Part shown: piece by piece, positions 36,581 to 45,687 of the stretch
Layout of the letters: each line of letters begins with the position of its first letter
Position numbering within the stretch: position 1 is the stretch's first letter
NCBI GenBank assembly: GCA_018394315.1
Contig: CP074575.1
Span: 1,396,615-1,460,614 of the forward strand
Direction of reading: 5' to 3'
DNA length: 64,000 nucleotides
DNA from: Mycoplasmatota bacterium
GTDB lineage: Bacteria > Bacillota_I > Bacilli_A > MAG-NZ
The notes under the pieces: model-generated
Database searches by the model: none
What the model saw: only the letters and a program-made list of their open reading frames with translations
Told to the model about the DNA's origin: nothing
Program-made: the position numbers and the translations under genes

Positions 36581-36742
36581 ATGGAATATCTGATTATTTC
36601 TTTAATTGGATTTTTATATTACCTGACTATCAAAGCAATTGATAAAATTCACCGTAACGAAGATTACTTCGTACAGTTTTTTTTTGGAGTTGCTTTAGTT
36701 GTAATTATTGCATTTATACATTATGGGTGGCTTGCAAATTAG
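36581..36742 (+). CDS. 53-residue two-helix membrane protein
   Basis: GAGGGGAGAG upstream of the ATG. Two hydrophobic segments (LIISLIGFLYYLTI; FGVALVVIIAFIHYGW) separated by a charged hairpin loop. Its stop lies within the next tRNA-Trp-like remnant. Family not recognised. Confidence 0.5.
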   Translation: MEYLIISLIGFLYYLTIKAIDKIHRNEDYFVQFFFGVALVVIIAFIHYGWLAN

Positions 36743-36809
36743 TTTTGAATATGCGTCGTTATCGATCTCCAACACCGTCGGTACTGTTTCAAATCCTGTT
36801 TTCCTGCCA
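36735..36809 (+). repeat. tRNA-Trp-like pseudogene c
   Basis: The most complete remnant and of tRNA length. TAGTTTTGAAT resembles a D-arm, CGATCTCCAACACCG is an anticodon arm with CCA, TTTCAAATCC is a T-loop region and TTTCCTGCCA is a 3' acceptor with G73 and CCA. The stems carry mismatches, so it is not functional. Confidence 0.55.
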
Positions 36810-36979
36810 TATACATAATAAGAATATATCATATATTTAAAACTCTTTTGATATTCATGTAAATTGTAATGTCATGTGATAGATGCTAAAATTGCTATGG
36901 TGCAGCTCCTGATTACTTGAAAAACTCAAGGGAATATTAATAAATCATTAAGAGGTAATAAATTAAGAGGCAATAAATT

Positions 36980-37900
36980 ATGAGGTTAAATATGGAAGTA
37001 ATTAAACTTAATGAAAAGTATTTAGAAGCATTTAAAGAATATTGTTTAAAATACAGGTATGTACATGATGAATCATTTTTATATGATGATGAACTTGAAA
37101 AATTTGAATTAAATGTTAAGAATCCAACCCAATTACTTCTTGATGAAAATAAAATTTGTGGAGTCATTTCTCTAATGATTGATGAATATTTCTTGAAGTC
37201 TAAGAAAGCAAGAGTTAGGATTTTTCATTGTGAAAAGTCATTGAAATCACACTATAATATGTTACTGGACGCGATATTGCCATTAGAATTTCAAGTTGAT
37301 AAGTTAGAAATGTTTTTGCCTAGATCATTAAAAGAAACTCGAATAATATTGGAAGAATTATTATTTAACTACTATAGGACATCGTTTGTAATGATTAGGA
37401 AGGACAAACCATTAATAGATTTTTCTTTTATAGATGATTATCAGCTAAAACCTTTCAGAAAAGGCATTGATGAAGAGCACTATGCGGAAATTAGAAATAA
37501 AGCATTCAAGGATTTAAAGGGTAATAAAACTCCAATTACAAAGGAGATGGTTTTAAAACAATATGATGACTCGTATTTATTAAAGGATGGAATGCAAATT
37601 TTATGGCATCTAAGTAAACCTGTTGGTATTGTACGTATGCTTCGTGAGTCTGATGAAAGTGGAAATTACAGCTTCGTTGCACCAATCGCTTTGATACCTG
37701 AATACCAGGGGAAGGGATTGGGAGGATCGTTATTACGAGCTGGAATTTCAATTGGACAGGATAATGGTATAAACAATTCAATGTTGGTTGTAAATGGCGA
37801 GAATGAAAATGCACTGACTCTTTATAAAAGAGAAGGATATGTAATAGAAACGGAAGTTTCTTGTTACGAAAGAAAATTGATTAACACAATTGGAAATTAA
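36980..37900 (+). CDS. tandem-GNAT acetyltransferase
   Basis: 306 residues, two GNAT-like halves. Only the C-terminal one has a clear acetyl-CoA loop (IPEYQGKGLGGSLLRAGISI) and the closing ENENALTLYKREGY. The N-terminal half (1-145) looks degenerate. Similar two-domain proteins include mycothiol-synthase-like acetyltransferases. Substrate unknown. An alternative ATG at 36992 is almost equally well placed. Confidence 0.82.
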   Translation: MRLNMEVIKLNEKYLEAFKEYCLKYRYVHDESFLYDDELEKFELNVKNPTQLLLDENKICGVISLMIDEYFLKSKKARVRIFHCEKSLKSHYNMLLDAILPLEFQVDKLEMFLPRSLKETRIILEELLFNYYRTSFVMIRKDKPLIDFSFIDDYQLKPFRKGIDEEHYAEIRNKAFKDLKGNKTPITKEMVLKQYDDSYLLKDGMQILWHLSKPVGIVRMLRESDESGNYSFVAPIALIPEYQGKGLGGSLLRAGISIGQDNGINNSMLVVNGENENALTLYKREGYVIETEVSCYERKLINTIGN

Positions 37901-38028
37901 TCGTCAACCAATCCTGATGCGGAAATTACTATTACATTTAACATTACAAAATGAATTAAAAGTTTAGTGAGATAATCTATGTTAACTATAGAAAATAATT
38001 TAAATAGTTAAAAGATATTGAAATAAAA

Positions 38029-38116
38029 TAAACTTAATAAAATCTTAATAATTTAATAGTTGTGGTTTAATAATTAGTTCATATAATAAGCATGTCAATA
38101 AATTGGAGGAGATAAA
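38029..38116 (+). promoter_or_regulatory. promoter P2 (twin of P1)
   Basis: CTTAATAA twice at 11-bp spacing (38033, 38044), TTGTGG near 38060, TATAAT at 38082-38087, then AATTGGAGGAGATAAAATG. Same length as, and almost identical to, the region before the ABC ATPase at 33828. Confidence 0.75.
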
Positions 38117-38521
38117 ATGAAAGATTTAATTCTAAAATATAATGGAAACGATTATGATTTAAGTTGTAGTGAAATGATTTTACACGCTGCTAATGAAAAA
38201 TGGAACTTAAAACTTAATGATTCTAACTTTAAAATGGTAGCCCCATTTAGCGGAGGATTTTACACTGAGGATGTTTGTGGTATTGTTACAGCATGTTTAT
38301 GTGTATTAGGAATTTTGTTTACTGATGGTGTTGCTCATCAGAGTTCAGTTATGAAAGATTCTGTAAGTGAATTCATAGCATTATTTAACGAAAGATTATC
38401 TACAATAAATTGTAAGGTTTTAAAAAAGAGCTATAGGGATGAACAATTTGGTTGTAGAGATATCATTGTTGAGGGTGGAGTAATTTTAGAAGAAGTAGTT
38501 AATAATCATCAGTTGAAGTAA
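38117..38521 (+). CDS. C_GCAxxG_C_C-family redox protein
   Basis: 134 residues. Pattern of the family: an early Cys (YDLSCSEMILHAANEKW), FSGGFYTEDVCGIVTACLCVLG and later Cys (INCKVLK, QFGCRDI). Such proteins are thought to be redox-active and often sit near transporters. Its promoter is a twin of the ABC operon promoter at 33.8 kb, so it is probably controlled by the same regulator. The terminator overlaps its 3' end. Confidence 0.8.
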   Translation: MKDLILKYNGNDYDLSCSEMILHAANEKWNLKLNDSNFKMVAPFSGGFYTEDVCGIVTACLCVLGILFTDGVAHQSSVMKDSVSEFIALFNERLSTINCKVLKKSYRDEQFGCRDIIVEGGVILEEVVNNHQLK

Positions 38522-38536
38522 CTGATGATTTTTTTT
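38504..38536 (+). terminator. terminator
   Basis: AATCATCAGTT-GAAGT-AACTGATGATTTTTTTT. Confidence 0.88.
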
Positions 38537-38704
38537 AGAATATAACGAACTAGGAACCGTTTTACACATAAACCACGAAGGAATATAATCCTCAAGAGCT
38601 ATACTCTATAGCATTTTCTTAACAAAGATATATTACAATTTCCGCTCATCTAGAATACTTAATTTCTCAACACCCAGGATAGCTGATTATCTATAAGATT
38701 TTTT

Positions 38705-38731
38705 ATGACATTCCAGGAGAGATTCGAATTT
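38705..38731 (-). repeat. tRNA 3'-end remnant, copy 5 (decayed)
   Basis: TGACATTCCAGGAGAGATTCGAA: T-arm and acceptor 3' strand as in copies 9, 11 and 18, but no repeat body. The rest of 38539-38997 holds a small AGCTCAT/ATGAGC hairpin (about 38790-38813) and no supported gene. Confidence 0.6.
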
Positions 38732-38997
38732 ATTATTTTCTGTTTTTTTTTCTGAAATGTTTATGATTTTTATATATGTTATAATAAAAAAAAGCTCATT
38801 ATCGTATGAGCAAAATTTGAACGCCATATGAAATCAACTAGAATTGTAGTGAATGACTACAAATATCACCAAAATTTAGATAATTCGATAAATGATATGA
38901 CTGTTATAAATTTGAAAAATCGATGCTGGTAAAACATCAACTCTCTAGCTGTTATAAGTCTCATGTAATAGCCCAAAACATATTTAGGAGGTAAAGA

Positions 38998-39696
38998 ATG
39001 AGTAAGCTAATAAAAGTATTAGTTGTTGAAGATGATGATGATATTAACAATATGCTATGTGACTTGCTAGAACAAAATGGATATAAGCCTATTCCTGTGT
39101 TTTCGGGAACAGAAGCTATTACGTGTTTTAAAAGTGATCCAGCCAATCTTGTATTATTAGATTTGATGTTACCGGGAAAGTCTGGTGAATTGGTGCTTTC
39201 TGATATTAGAAGTATGAGTCAAGTACCTGTGATTGTTATAACAGCTATAGCTAGTAAAGAATCGATTGTTTCAATCCTTAAGTTAGGAGCAAATGACTAT
39301 ATTGCAAAACCGTTTGATAATGATGAATTATTAGCTAGAATCGAAGTTCAATTAAGACAACAAGGTAATGCATTAGCGGAAAATGTGACACATGAAAATA
39401 TATTAACCTATAAAGAACTAGTATTAAACACAGAACAATATGATGCAATGATTGGTAATCAATCAATTAATCTATCTAAACGGGAATTTGAAATATTAAT
39501 GTTACTAATGAAAAATCCTAAAAAGGTTTTTACAAAAAATAATCTATTTGAAAGCATCTGGAAACAAGAGTTTATTTGTGATGATAATACAATTAATGTT
39601 CACATTAGTAATATTCGTTCTAAAATAGGTAAATTACGACCGTTAGATAAATACATACAAACTGTTTGGGGTATTGGGTATAAAATGCAAGAATAA
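38998..39696 (+). CDS. OmpR-family response regulator
   Basis: 232 residues. VLVVEDDDDINNML, phospho-Asp in LVLLDLMLPGKSGELV, Thr in VIVITAIA, Lys in IAKPFDNDEL. Winged helix with SINLSKREFEILMLLMKNP and VWGIGYKMQE. AGGAGG upstream. Heads a module with an ABC exporter and a small kinase. Confidence 0.93.
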   Translation: MSKLIKVLVVEDDDDINNMLCDLLEQNGYKPIPVFSGTEAITCFKSDPANLVLLDLMLPGKSGELVLSDIRSMSQVPVIVITAIASKESIVSILKLGANDYIAKPFDNDELLARIEVQLRQQGNALAENVTHENILTYKELVLNTEQYDAMIGNQSINLSKREFEILMLLMKNPKKVFTKNNLFESIWKQEFICDDNTINVHISNIRSKIGKLRPLDKYIQTVWGIGYKMQE

Positions 39697-39698
39697 AA

Positions 39699-39716
39699 TT
39701 AAGACTTTTTTAAGAT
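39699..39716 (+). promoter_or_regulatory. regulator-binding direct repeat
   Basis: TTAAGAC and TTAAGAT 11 bp apart between the regulator and ABC genes, as expected for an OmpR-type dimer. Confidence 0.4.
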
Positions 39717-39784
39717 TTAATTTAGTATTAATTAAGACCTTACATGTAATATTATGATATCAAATGAAAGGAGAGTATAATCAA

Positions 39785-40699
39785 ATGAAAGAAATTATAT
39801 TGAAAACTCATAATATTACTAAGAATTATTCCGGTACAGCAGCAGTGAAAAGTTTTAATATGACAATATATAAAGGTGATATTTATGGGTTGATAGGAAG
39901 AAATGGTGCAGGAAAAACTACTTTATCAAGAATTATAACTGGTCTTTCTATTCCCGATACCGGTAGTATTACACTATTTGGTAAACAATCACAATCTGAA
40001 TTGAATTATGAGAGAAAAAGAATTGGATGTGTTATTGAAACACCAGCGCTTTACAATAATCTAACGGCCACTCAAAATCTTGAGTATTACCGTATTCAAA
40101 GAGGTATACCTGATAAAAAAGTAATAATAAGAGCTTTAGAAATGGTAGATCTGACCAATACAGGAAAAAAGAAGTTTAAAAACTTTTCAATGGGTATGAA
40201 ACAACGTCTCGGCTTAGCATTAGCCCTTCTTAATAATCCTGACTTCATTATTTTAGATGAACCAATTAATGGACTCGATCCAATGGGAATTGTAGAAATG
40301 AGAAAGACAATAATTAAACTTAATCAAGACTACGGTATTACTATATTAATTTCAAGTCACATTCTTAAAGAATTATATTTAGTTGCAACTCGTTATGGTA
40401 TTATTGATAATGGAAAATTGATTAAAGAATTAAATCAAGATGAATTAAATGAAGAATGTCAAAAAGCTCTATTAATAACTGTTGATGATACAGCAAATGC
40501 AGCAGCGGTATTAGAAACTGTCTTAAAAACAAATAAGTTTAAAGTTATAAGTCAAAATGAGATTAAAGTATATGATTATCTTGACAACCCATCTGAAGTT
40601 ACATTTCAATTTAATGAAGCTGGAATTCGTGTATCGAGTATTAACGAAATCGGTGATAACTTAGAAAATTATTTTATTACTCAAGTTGGGGAGGTATAA
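39785..40699 (+). CDS. ABC ATPase, bacitracin/lantibiotic-export type
   Basis: 304 residues from the ATG at 39785 (AAAGGAGA upstream; the ATG at 39764 precedes that site). Walker A GRNGAGKTT, signature FSMGMKQRLGLALALL, Walker B FIILDEPINGLDPMG, H-loop SSHILKEL. The C-terminal 80 residues are the DUF4162-like extension of BcrA/LanF proteins. Pairs with the ABC-2 permease 4 bp downstream. Confidence 0.92.
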   Translation: MKEIILKTHNITKNYSGTAAVKSFNMTIYKGDIYGLIGRNGAGKTTLSRIITGLSIPDTGSITLFGKQSQSELNYERKRIGCVIETPALYNNLTATQNLEYYRIQRGIPDKKVIIRALEMVDLTNTGKKKFKNFSMGMKQRLGLALALLNNPDFIILDEPINGLDPMGIVEMRKTIIKLNQDYGITILISSHILKELYLVATRYGIIDNGKLIKELNQDELNEECQKALLITVDDTANAAAVLETVLKTNKFKVISQNEIKVYDYLDNPSEVTFQFNEAGIRVSSINEIGDNLENYFITQVGEV

Positions 40700-40703
40700 T
40701 TAA

Positions 40704-41492
40704 ATGATTAATTTAATTAAAGCAGATATATATAGAGTTTTTAGAGGAAAAGGTATTTATATTACTATTGGATTTTTATTAGGTCTTTGCAGTTTACAGG
40801 CCTTTGGAGGGATTGATTCTATTGGTGTTAGTTCTTCAAGTATGGAAGGTATAGATGAAGTTATTCCACTGGTAACAGGTAGAATAGCACCGTTGATTAT
40901 GATGAGAACAAATGATAATTTACTATACCTATTATTACCTATTATTATTATCATTTCATCGGTAGACTTTTCATCAGGTACAGCAAAGAATGTACTAGTT
41001 AATGGAGTTTCTCGAAGCAAATATTACTTGTCAAAACTGGTTCTTACTATGTTGTTTTGTATTATTTTGTTGGTATCTAGTATAGTGATTCCAACAATTA
41101 TTGTATCATTGATAAACGGTTTTGGTGGTGAATTTGATGGAGAGTTTATTGGTCAAGTGCTCAAAGCATTCAGTTTACAATTATTGCTATTTTTAGCTGT
41201 AACGAGTATTGGGATATTCTTCGTGTTTACAACAAAAAGCACAGCTAAAGTAAATGGAATATATATTGCTTTTTGTCTAGTACCGATGCTAATAATAGTA
41301 TTGTTGTTTAATATATCAGAAAAATTTTTAAAATTGTTTGATTATGAAGTGGTTATGAATATACGGATGGCAGCAAATGCTAACTCTATGTCTTCAGGTG
41401 AAATTGGAAGAATGATTTTAGTTGGACTTGTATATTTACTGCTTAGCCTAGTCGGTGGTCTTATATTATTTAGAAAATGTGATATTAAATAA
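40704..41492 (+). CDS. ABC-2 permease
   Basis: 262 residues, six hydrophobic segments, with an extracellular loop after TM1 and the FSSGTAKNVLVNGVSRSKYYLSK coupling region of BcrB/LanE-like permeases. GGGGAGG upstream. Probably exports, or protects against, a peptide antibiotic. Confidence 0.85.
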   Translation: MINLIKADIYRVFRGKGIYITIGFLLGLCSLQAFGGIDSIGVSSSSMEGIDEVIPLVTGRIAPLIMMRTNDNLLYLLLPIIIIISSVDFSSGTAKNVLVNGVSRSKYYLSKLVLTMLFCIILLVSSIVIPTIIVSLINGFGGEFDGEFIGQVLKAFSLQLLLFLAVTSIGIFFVFTTKSTAKVNGIYIAFCLVPMLIIVLLFNISEKFLKLFDYEVVMNIRMAANANSMSSGEIGRMILVGLVYLLLSLVGGLILFRKCDIK

Positions 41493-41508
41493 GTAGGAGG
41501 ATATACTC

Positions 41509-42402
41509 ATGGAATGGTTTATTATTGTTTTAATAGTCATATTAATCTTTTTCATTATTCGACTATTGAGAATGAAAAATGATATCCAGTCATTGAATAA
41601 ATCATTGAGATATATTCAAGAAAATGAGACTAACCAACTATTGACTACTACTACTTTTTATAAGGATATATGCAGTTTATCTAGTACTATGAATGAAATT
41701 CTTGAGGAAAAGATGAAAATTCGAATATCTAGTAATAAATCTAATAGAGAATTCCGTCAAGCAGTTACAAATATTTCTCATGATCTTAGAACACCTCTTA
41801 CATCTGCTATTGGTTATATTCAAATGATTCAGTCAGATAAAACTGAAGAATATAAGAAAGATGAGTATCTAAAAATAATCGAATACCGTCTAAAAACTCT
41901 TTCAAACTTAACAAATGATTTATTAGAATACTCAAGTTTAATTGAAAGAAATGTACCAATGCATTTTGAGCAAATCAATATAAACAATTTATTGAGAGAT
42001 ACAGTTTCAACTTTTTATGATGAATTTATTGATAAAAATTACAAAGTATCAATAAATATTCCATTTGATTCATTATATTTTATGGGAGATGTTGTTTCAT
42101 TTAAAAGAATCTTCATGAACTTAATACAAAACACTCTAAAATATGGTACGGAAATATTCGATGTGTCGCTTGACCAAAAGAAAAAAACTATTTTATTTCG
42201 CAATAGAATTGCGAATGCTAAAGGATTTGATGTCGAGCCTTTGTTAAATAGATTTTATACATCGGATAAATCTAGAAGTGACAAATCAACCGGTCTAGGG
42301 CTTACCATTGTTAAAGAATTAATAACCAGTATGGGTGGGACGATTAGAACTCTTGTAAAAGATGACTTTTTGATTATTGAAATAGGATTAGATAAACGAT
42401 AA
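41509..42402 (+). CDS. small sensor histidine kinase
   Basis: 297 residues. A single N-terminal helix (about 2-20) with no extracellular domain, then the H-box VTNISHDLRTPLTSAIGY, N-region NLIQNTLKYG and KSTGLGLTIVKELITSMGG. Intramembrane-sensing kinases of this type usually depend on their ABC partner. Last gene of the 39.0-42.4 kb module. Confidence 0.92.
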   Translation: MEWFIIVLIVILIFFIIRLLRMKNDIQSLNKSLRYIQENETNQLLTTTTFYKDICSLSSTMNEILEEKMKIRISSNKSNREFRQAVTNISHDLRTPLTSAIGYIQMIQSDKTEEYKKDEYLKIIEYRLKTLSNLTNDLLEYSSLIERNVPMHFEQININNLLRDTVSTFYDEFIDKNYKVSINIPFDSLYFMGDVVSFKRIFMNLIQNTLKYGTEIFDVSLDQKKKTILFRNRIANAKGFDVEPLLNRFYTSDKSRSDKSTGLGLTIVKELITSMGGTIRTLVKDDFLIIEIGLDKR

Positions 42403-42429
42403 CATGATTGTTAAAGGATACATCAAATA

Positions 42430-42462
42430 AGAGTACATCATAATTAAGTGGTGTGCTTTTTT
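42430..42462 (+). terminator. terminator
   Basis: AGTACATCA pairs with TGGTGTGCT (G-U pairs), then TTTTT. Confidence 0.6.
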
Positions 42463-42715
42463 GGAATTAGGAATGTGAACAACAAGAATTTGCACTCAAA
42501 CTCCCCTTTAAAACAAGCTAAGTGAAGACGTTTTTATATTTTTGGAAGAAATAAGTCTATTCTATTAGACAAAAGAAACTTACCTGTACTTTACATTGGA
42601 TGATTTTTTGGTGATTATCGTGAGCAATAAAGTCGTTTCTTATTCACTAAAGACAACTAGTATTTATTTAAGCGGGGATTTTACACATAGCACTACCGCT
42701 TTCAAGAATATGGAT

Positions 42716-42780
42716 GGATTCGAACTCTTCATACATAGGTTTAAACACTATCAATTATAGGTAGATACAATACCTCCTTT
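42716..42780 (-). repeat. tRNA-like repeat, copy 6 (variant body)
   Basis: GGATTCGAACTCTTCATACATAGG then TTTAAACACT. Shares its body with copy 17, not with the main type. The region 42463-42715 shows nothing else. Confidence 0.6.
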
Positions 42781-42830
42781 TTTTGAATGTACATATACTA
42801 CTACGAAAGAATTAAAAAAAGGAGGATGTT

Positions 42831-43181
42831 ATGAACCAATATTATACTAATAAACCTAATGAAGTAAACGAAATTCAAACTCATGAAGTTCATCAGGATG
42901 ATGAGCGATTAGTACCTGGGCTAATTGGCTTAGGTTTACTTGGATATGGTTATGGTAGACCTGGCTATGGATATGGTTATGGTGGACCTTGGTATGGCTA
43001 TGGTTATGGTAGACCTGGCTATGGATATGGTTATGGTAGACCTTGGTATGGCTATGGTTATGGTGGACCTGGATATGGCTATGGTTATGGTGGACCTGGA
43101 TATGGTTATGGTGGACCTGGGTATGGCTATGGTTATGGTAGACCTAATTGTGGACATGGAAGACCTTGTTCCTATCGTTAA
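42831..43181 (+). CDS. Gly/Tyr-rich repeat protein, spore-coat-like
   Basis: 116 residues. The first 37 are acidic and polar. The rest is built from nine-residue units such as GYGYGRPGY and GYGYGGPWY (27-bp DNA repeats), ending with two Cys (PNCGHGRPCSYR). AAAGGAGG upstream. Such Gly/Tyr-rich proteins are common in spore coats. Repeat number is probably variable between strains. Cargo between repeats 6 and 7. Confidence 0.75.
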   Translation: MNQYYTNKPNEVNEIQTHEVHQDDERLVPGLIGLGLLGYGYGRPGYGYGYGGPWYGYGYGRPGYGYGYGRPWYGYGYGGPGYGYGYGGPGYGYGGPGYGYGYGRPNCGHGRPCSYR

Positions 43182-43207
43182 CACATAATTAATATTTATA
43201 AATATAA

Positions 43208-43245
43208 AAGTGCCTATACTTTACTTATGTAATCTATAGGCACTT
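43208..43245 (+). terminator. terminator
   Basis: AAGTGCCTATA and TATAGGCACTT form an 11-pair stem. Confidence 0.85.
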
Positions 43246-43275
43246 AATTTGTCAATTATTACGGCTGAGGAAGTG

Positions 43276-43371
43276 GGATTCGAACTCTCTAAAAACTGAT
43301 TTTTAGCTTATACGCTATTAAGTTTTTAAAAAAATTATCATTTGACATGGAAACTCGCATTCCACCCTTAA
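43276..43371 (-). repeat. tRNA-Ser-like repeat, copy 7
   Basis: GGATTCGAACTCTCTAAAAACTG, TATACGCTATTAAG, then GGAAACTCGCATTCCACCC. Moderately diverged. Confidence 0.8.
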
Positions 43372-43502
43372 AAAAATAAAAGGTATTCTATTTGATATTT
43401 ATAACTTTTGGATGCAACTTACCGACGTTTAGTTGTTTTATTAATCATTTAATCTATACTATAAATAGAACAGTTCCCAAAATTATGCAACGAGGTGAAA
43501 AT

Positions 43503-43835
43503 ATGGATTATATTTCTGGTAGAAATGAACGGAGTAAAAAAGATATTCCTTTAAATAAAATTATATTTATTACTGCGAATGATGATGATGTATACATCAA
43601 GACATTAGAAGGGTATTTTAAGATTTTAGAAAAGTTATATTATTTTGAAGAGAGTACTAAACTTGGATTTTTAAGAGTTAGTAAATCATTTGTTGTTAAT
43701 ATCACTAAGATCAGAGAGCTATCTCCATTATTTAATTCTAAAATTAAACTCAGGATGATTGATGGAGAGTTAATCTATGTTAATAGAACATATGTAAGAA
43801 ATTTCAAAGAATTCATTAAGAAAGGGGTGGTTTGA
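43503..43835 (+). CDS. LytTR-domain DNA-binding protein
   Basis: 110 residues from the ATG after GAGGTG. A single LytTR domain: LNKIIFITANDDDVYIKTLE, FLRVSKSFVVNITKIREL, MIDGELIYVNRTYVRNFKEF. It has no receiver domain, so it may be controlled by the membrane protein whose gene it overlaps by 4 bp. LytTR regulators commonly control bacteriocin or competence genes. Confidence 0.88.
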   Translation: MDYISGRNERSKKDIPLNKIIFITANDDDVYIKTLEGYFKILEKLYYFEESTKLGFLRVSKSFVVNITKIRELSPLFNSKIKLRMIDGELIYVNRTYVRNFKEFIKKGVV

Positions 43836-45148
43836 TGACATATGTATGTGGAGTTGTAGTACTGTTGTCATTGTTAACAATTATCTTCTATATATTTAAC
43901 AAGATGAAATGGAATAGACTTCTGTTAAAAAGACAAGAAGAGATAGGAGAGGTAAATGTAAGGATTTGTAATAAGAACACACTAGTCGTTAAAACAATTT
44001 CTACTAGCTTTATAACTTTGATTCTTTTCTTGATTATATTTTTATTTCCTGGGTCTAACAGACCAAACAATACTGTCGAATCGGAATCAGCTATATTTGG
44101 ACATTTAGATAGTAGTTTATTCTCTATGATACAAGTAAGCGCAAATGAATATGTTATAAACAATTATGGAGATGGAGTTATCTTTGAAGTTTATACTTTG
44201 ATTGATAATCCAGATATTATAATATTTAATGAAGAGTACTCTTATTATAAGAATATGGAGAAGTACCTAGATGTAACAGATCAAACAGAAGTAAAAAGTA
44301 TCCTAATAGGAAACTTCAAAATTCTTGAAGTTACAATTGATAATAGAATAAAAGTATATTTAGAACTTGTAGATAAAAAAGGAGTTGAGGTGCTTAATTT
44401 GTTAGATTTTGATTTTGATGACTTTGAATCTGATATGTTGCTATTATCTAATTTATTAGAAGAATACCCACCAATAAGTTATGAAAAGGAAAGGTGGGAT
44501 TCTACAACTGTTATACAATATGAAATTAATAATATAATCGAAAATATTGAAGACGTAAAAAAAGTTGAATTATATAAATGGTATGTACCACTTATGAATA
44601 ATGTAGCAGGTTACTCATCTAACTCAGATTTGGTAAGGCTAGAACATCAAATATACATGGATGGAGTAACTATTGATAATATTGGGGAAATAGCTCATCA
44701 ATCTAATGCTGTATACTTTGGTGATAAAGAATTGATTGATGGATTTAGTGTAAAAACTAGTAATACACCATTATTACTTAATGACTGTAATGATACATTT
44801 TCAAGCTCTGCTGGCGGTGGTGATGAAGATTTAGGATTAAGATATAAATATTATGTTCAAAAGCCTGATCTTTGTGCGGAGTATAACGATATGGTATTTG
44901 TAAGTTCCATTGTCGATTTTTCAAATTTCAAACTTTATGACATTTCAGAACTTGATATAGTAATAACAATAAACGGAATTGTTATGAATAAAGATGAATT
45001 TTTATTTGTTGACGACTATGTATACGTATTTCCTATAAAAATACATTCATATCGAGATGATGTTCAAGTAATTTTTGATATCGAAATTTTCAAAGATGAT
45101 AAAGAATTGTATACAGGTAGTACATCTTCGACAGAACGTCTTCGTTAA
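43832..45148 (+). CDS. membrane protein coupled to LytTR regulator
   Basis: 438 residues. Two helices near the N-terminus (about 4-24 and 56-76) and a long acidic extracellular domain (about 80-438) with a few Cys (NDCND, LCAEYN). Family not recognised. Overlap with the LytTR gene suggests a sensor or anti-regulator pair. Cargo between repeats 7 and 8. Confidence 0.6.
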   Translation: MMTYVCGVVVLLSLLTIIFYIFNKMKWNRLLLKRQEEIGEVNVRICNKNTLVVKTISTSFITLILFLIIFLFPGSNRPNNTVESESAIFGHLDSSLFSMIQVSANEYVINNYGDGVIFEVYTLIDNPDIIIFNEEYSYYKNMEKYLDVTDQTEVKSILIGNFKILEVTIDNRIKVYLELVDKKGVEVLNLLDFDFDDFESDMLLLSNLLEEYPPISYEKERWDSTTVIQYEINNIIENIEDVKKVELYKWYVPLMNNVAGYSSNSDLVRLEHQIYMDGVTIDNIGEIAHQSNAVYFGDKELIDGFSVKTSNTPLLLNDCNDTFSSSAGGGDEDLGLRYKYYVQKPDLCAEYNDMVFVSSIVDFSNFKLYDISELDIVITINGIVMNKDEFLFVDDYVYVFPIKIHSYRDDVQVIFDIEIFKDDKELYTGSTSSTERLR

Positions 45149-45244
45149 TACTTTTTGCAGCAAGCAGGAACTATTATTATAATTAAATAAATTCGTTATT
45201 CCAGTAAAGTTATAAAATTAATCGAAGATTTGAAACGACAGGAA

Positions 45245-45339
45245 GACTCAAAATCGTTAAATACGGATTTAGGCTTATATATTATTAAGTTTTCGAAGGC
45301 ATTATATAATATGACATAGAAACGTTTTTCCATCCTAGA
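45245..45339 (-). repeat. tRNA-Ser-like repeat, copy 8 (diverged)
   Basis: Body TTATATATTATTAAGTTTTCGAA and the hairpin GGAAA-like region are recognisable; the T-arm is mutated (GACTCAAAATCG). Confidence 0.65.
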
Positions 45340-45452
45340 TAAAAAAAACAATGATTTATCCCTGGAAAAGCGAAAAATATATCTTGTTGTCTTGATATTA
45401 GTATGTGATCTACAAATTTTTCTGCTATGATTTATTTTAATTCAAATATGAT

Positions 45453-45487
45453 AAACAAAGGTAAGTAAAATATGCTTACCTTTGTTT
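45453..45487. terminator. bidirectional terminator
   Basis: AAACAAAGGTAAG and CTTACCTTTGTTT, 13-pair stem. Confidence 0.85.
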
Positions 45488-45493
45488 AATAAA

Positions 45494-45598
45494 TGGCACT
45501 CCAGGAGAGGTTAGTACTCAATAAACAAGAATTGAAGATTGTGTTTCTGATTCGATTTTTATTAACTCAAGTACATTATACACTTTGACACGGGCACA
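45494..45598 (-). repeat. tRNA-Ser-like remnant, copy 9 with acceptor end
   Basis: Minus strand ends CTCTCCTGGAGTGCCA (acceptor, G73, CCA). About 50 nt upstream it has GTACTTGAGTTAAT, a possible anticodon loop CTTGAGT with TGA. Variant body shared with 58658 and 59079. Confidence 0.6.
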
Positions 45599-45687
45599 TA
45601 CTCAAATTACCATTTTTTTAATAAATGTTGTGGTACTATAGTAAGTAGTGACAGTTCATCAACATCTAACGTAGAAAGTATAGTATA

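Noticed and set aside
42936-43188. Two long repeat frames (Thr/Ile/Ser on minus, Met/Val/Asp on plus)
   Set aside because: They are other-phase readings of the 27-bp repeats in the Gly/Tyr-rich gene.
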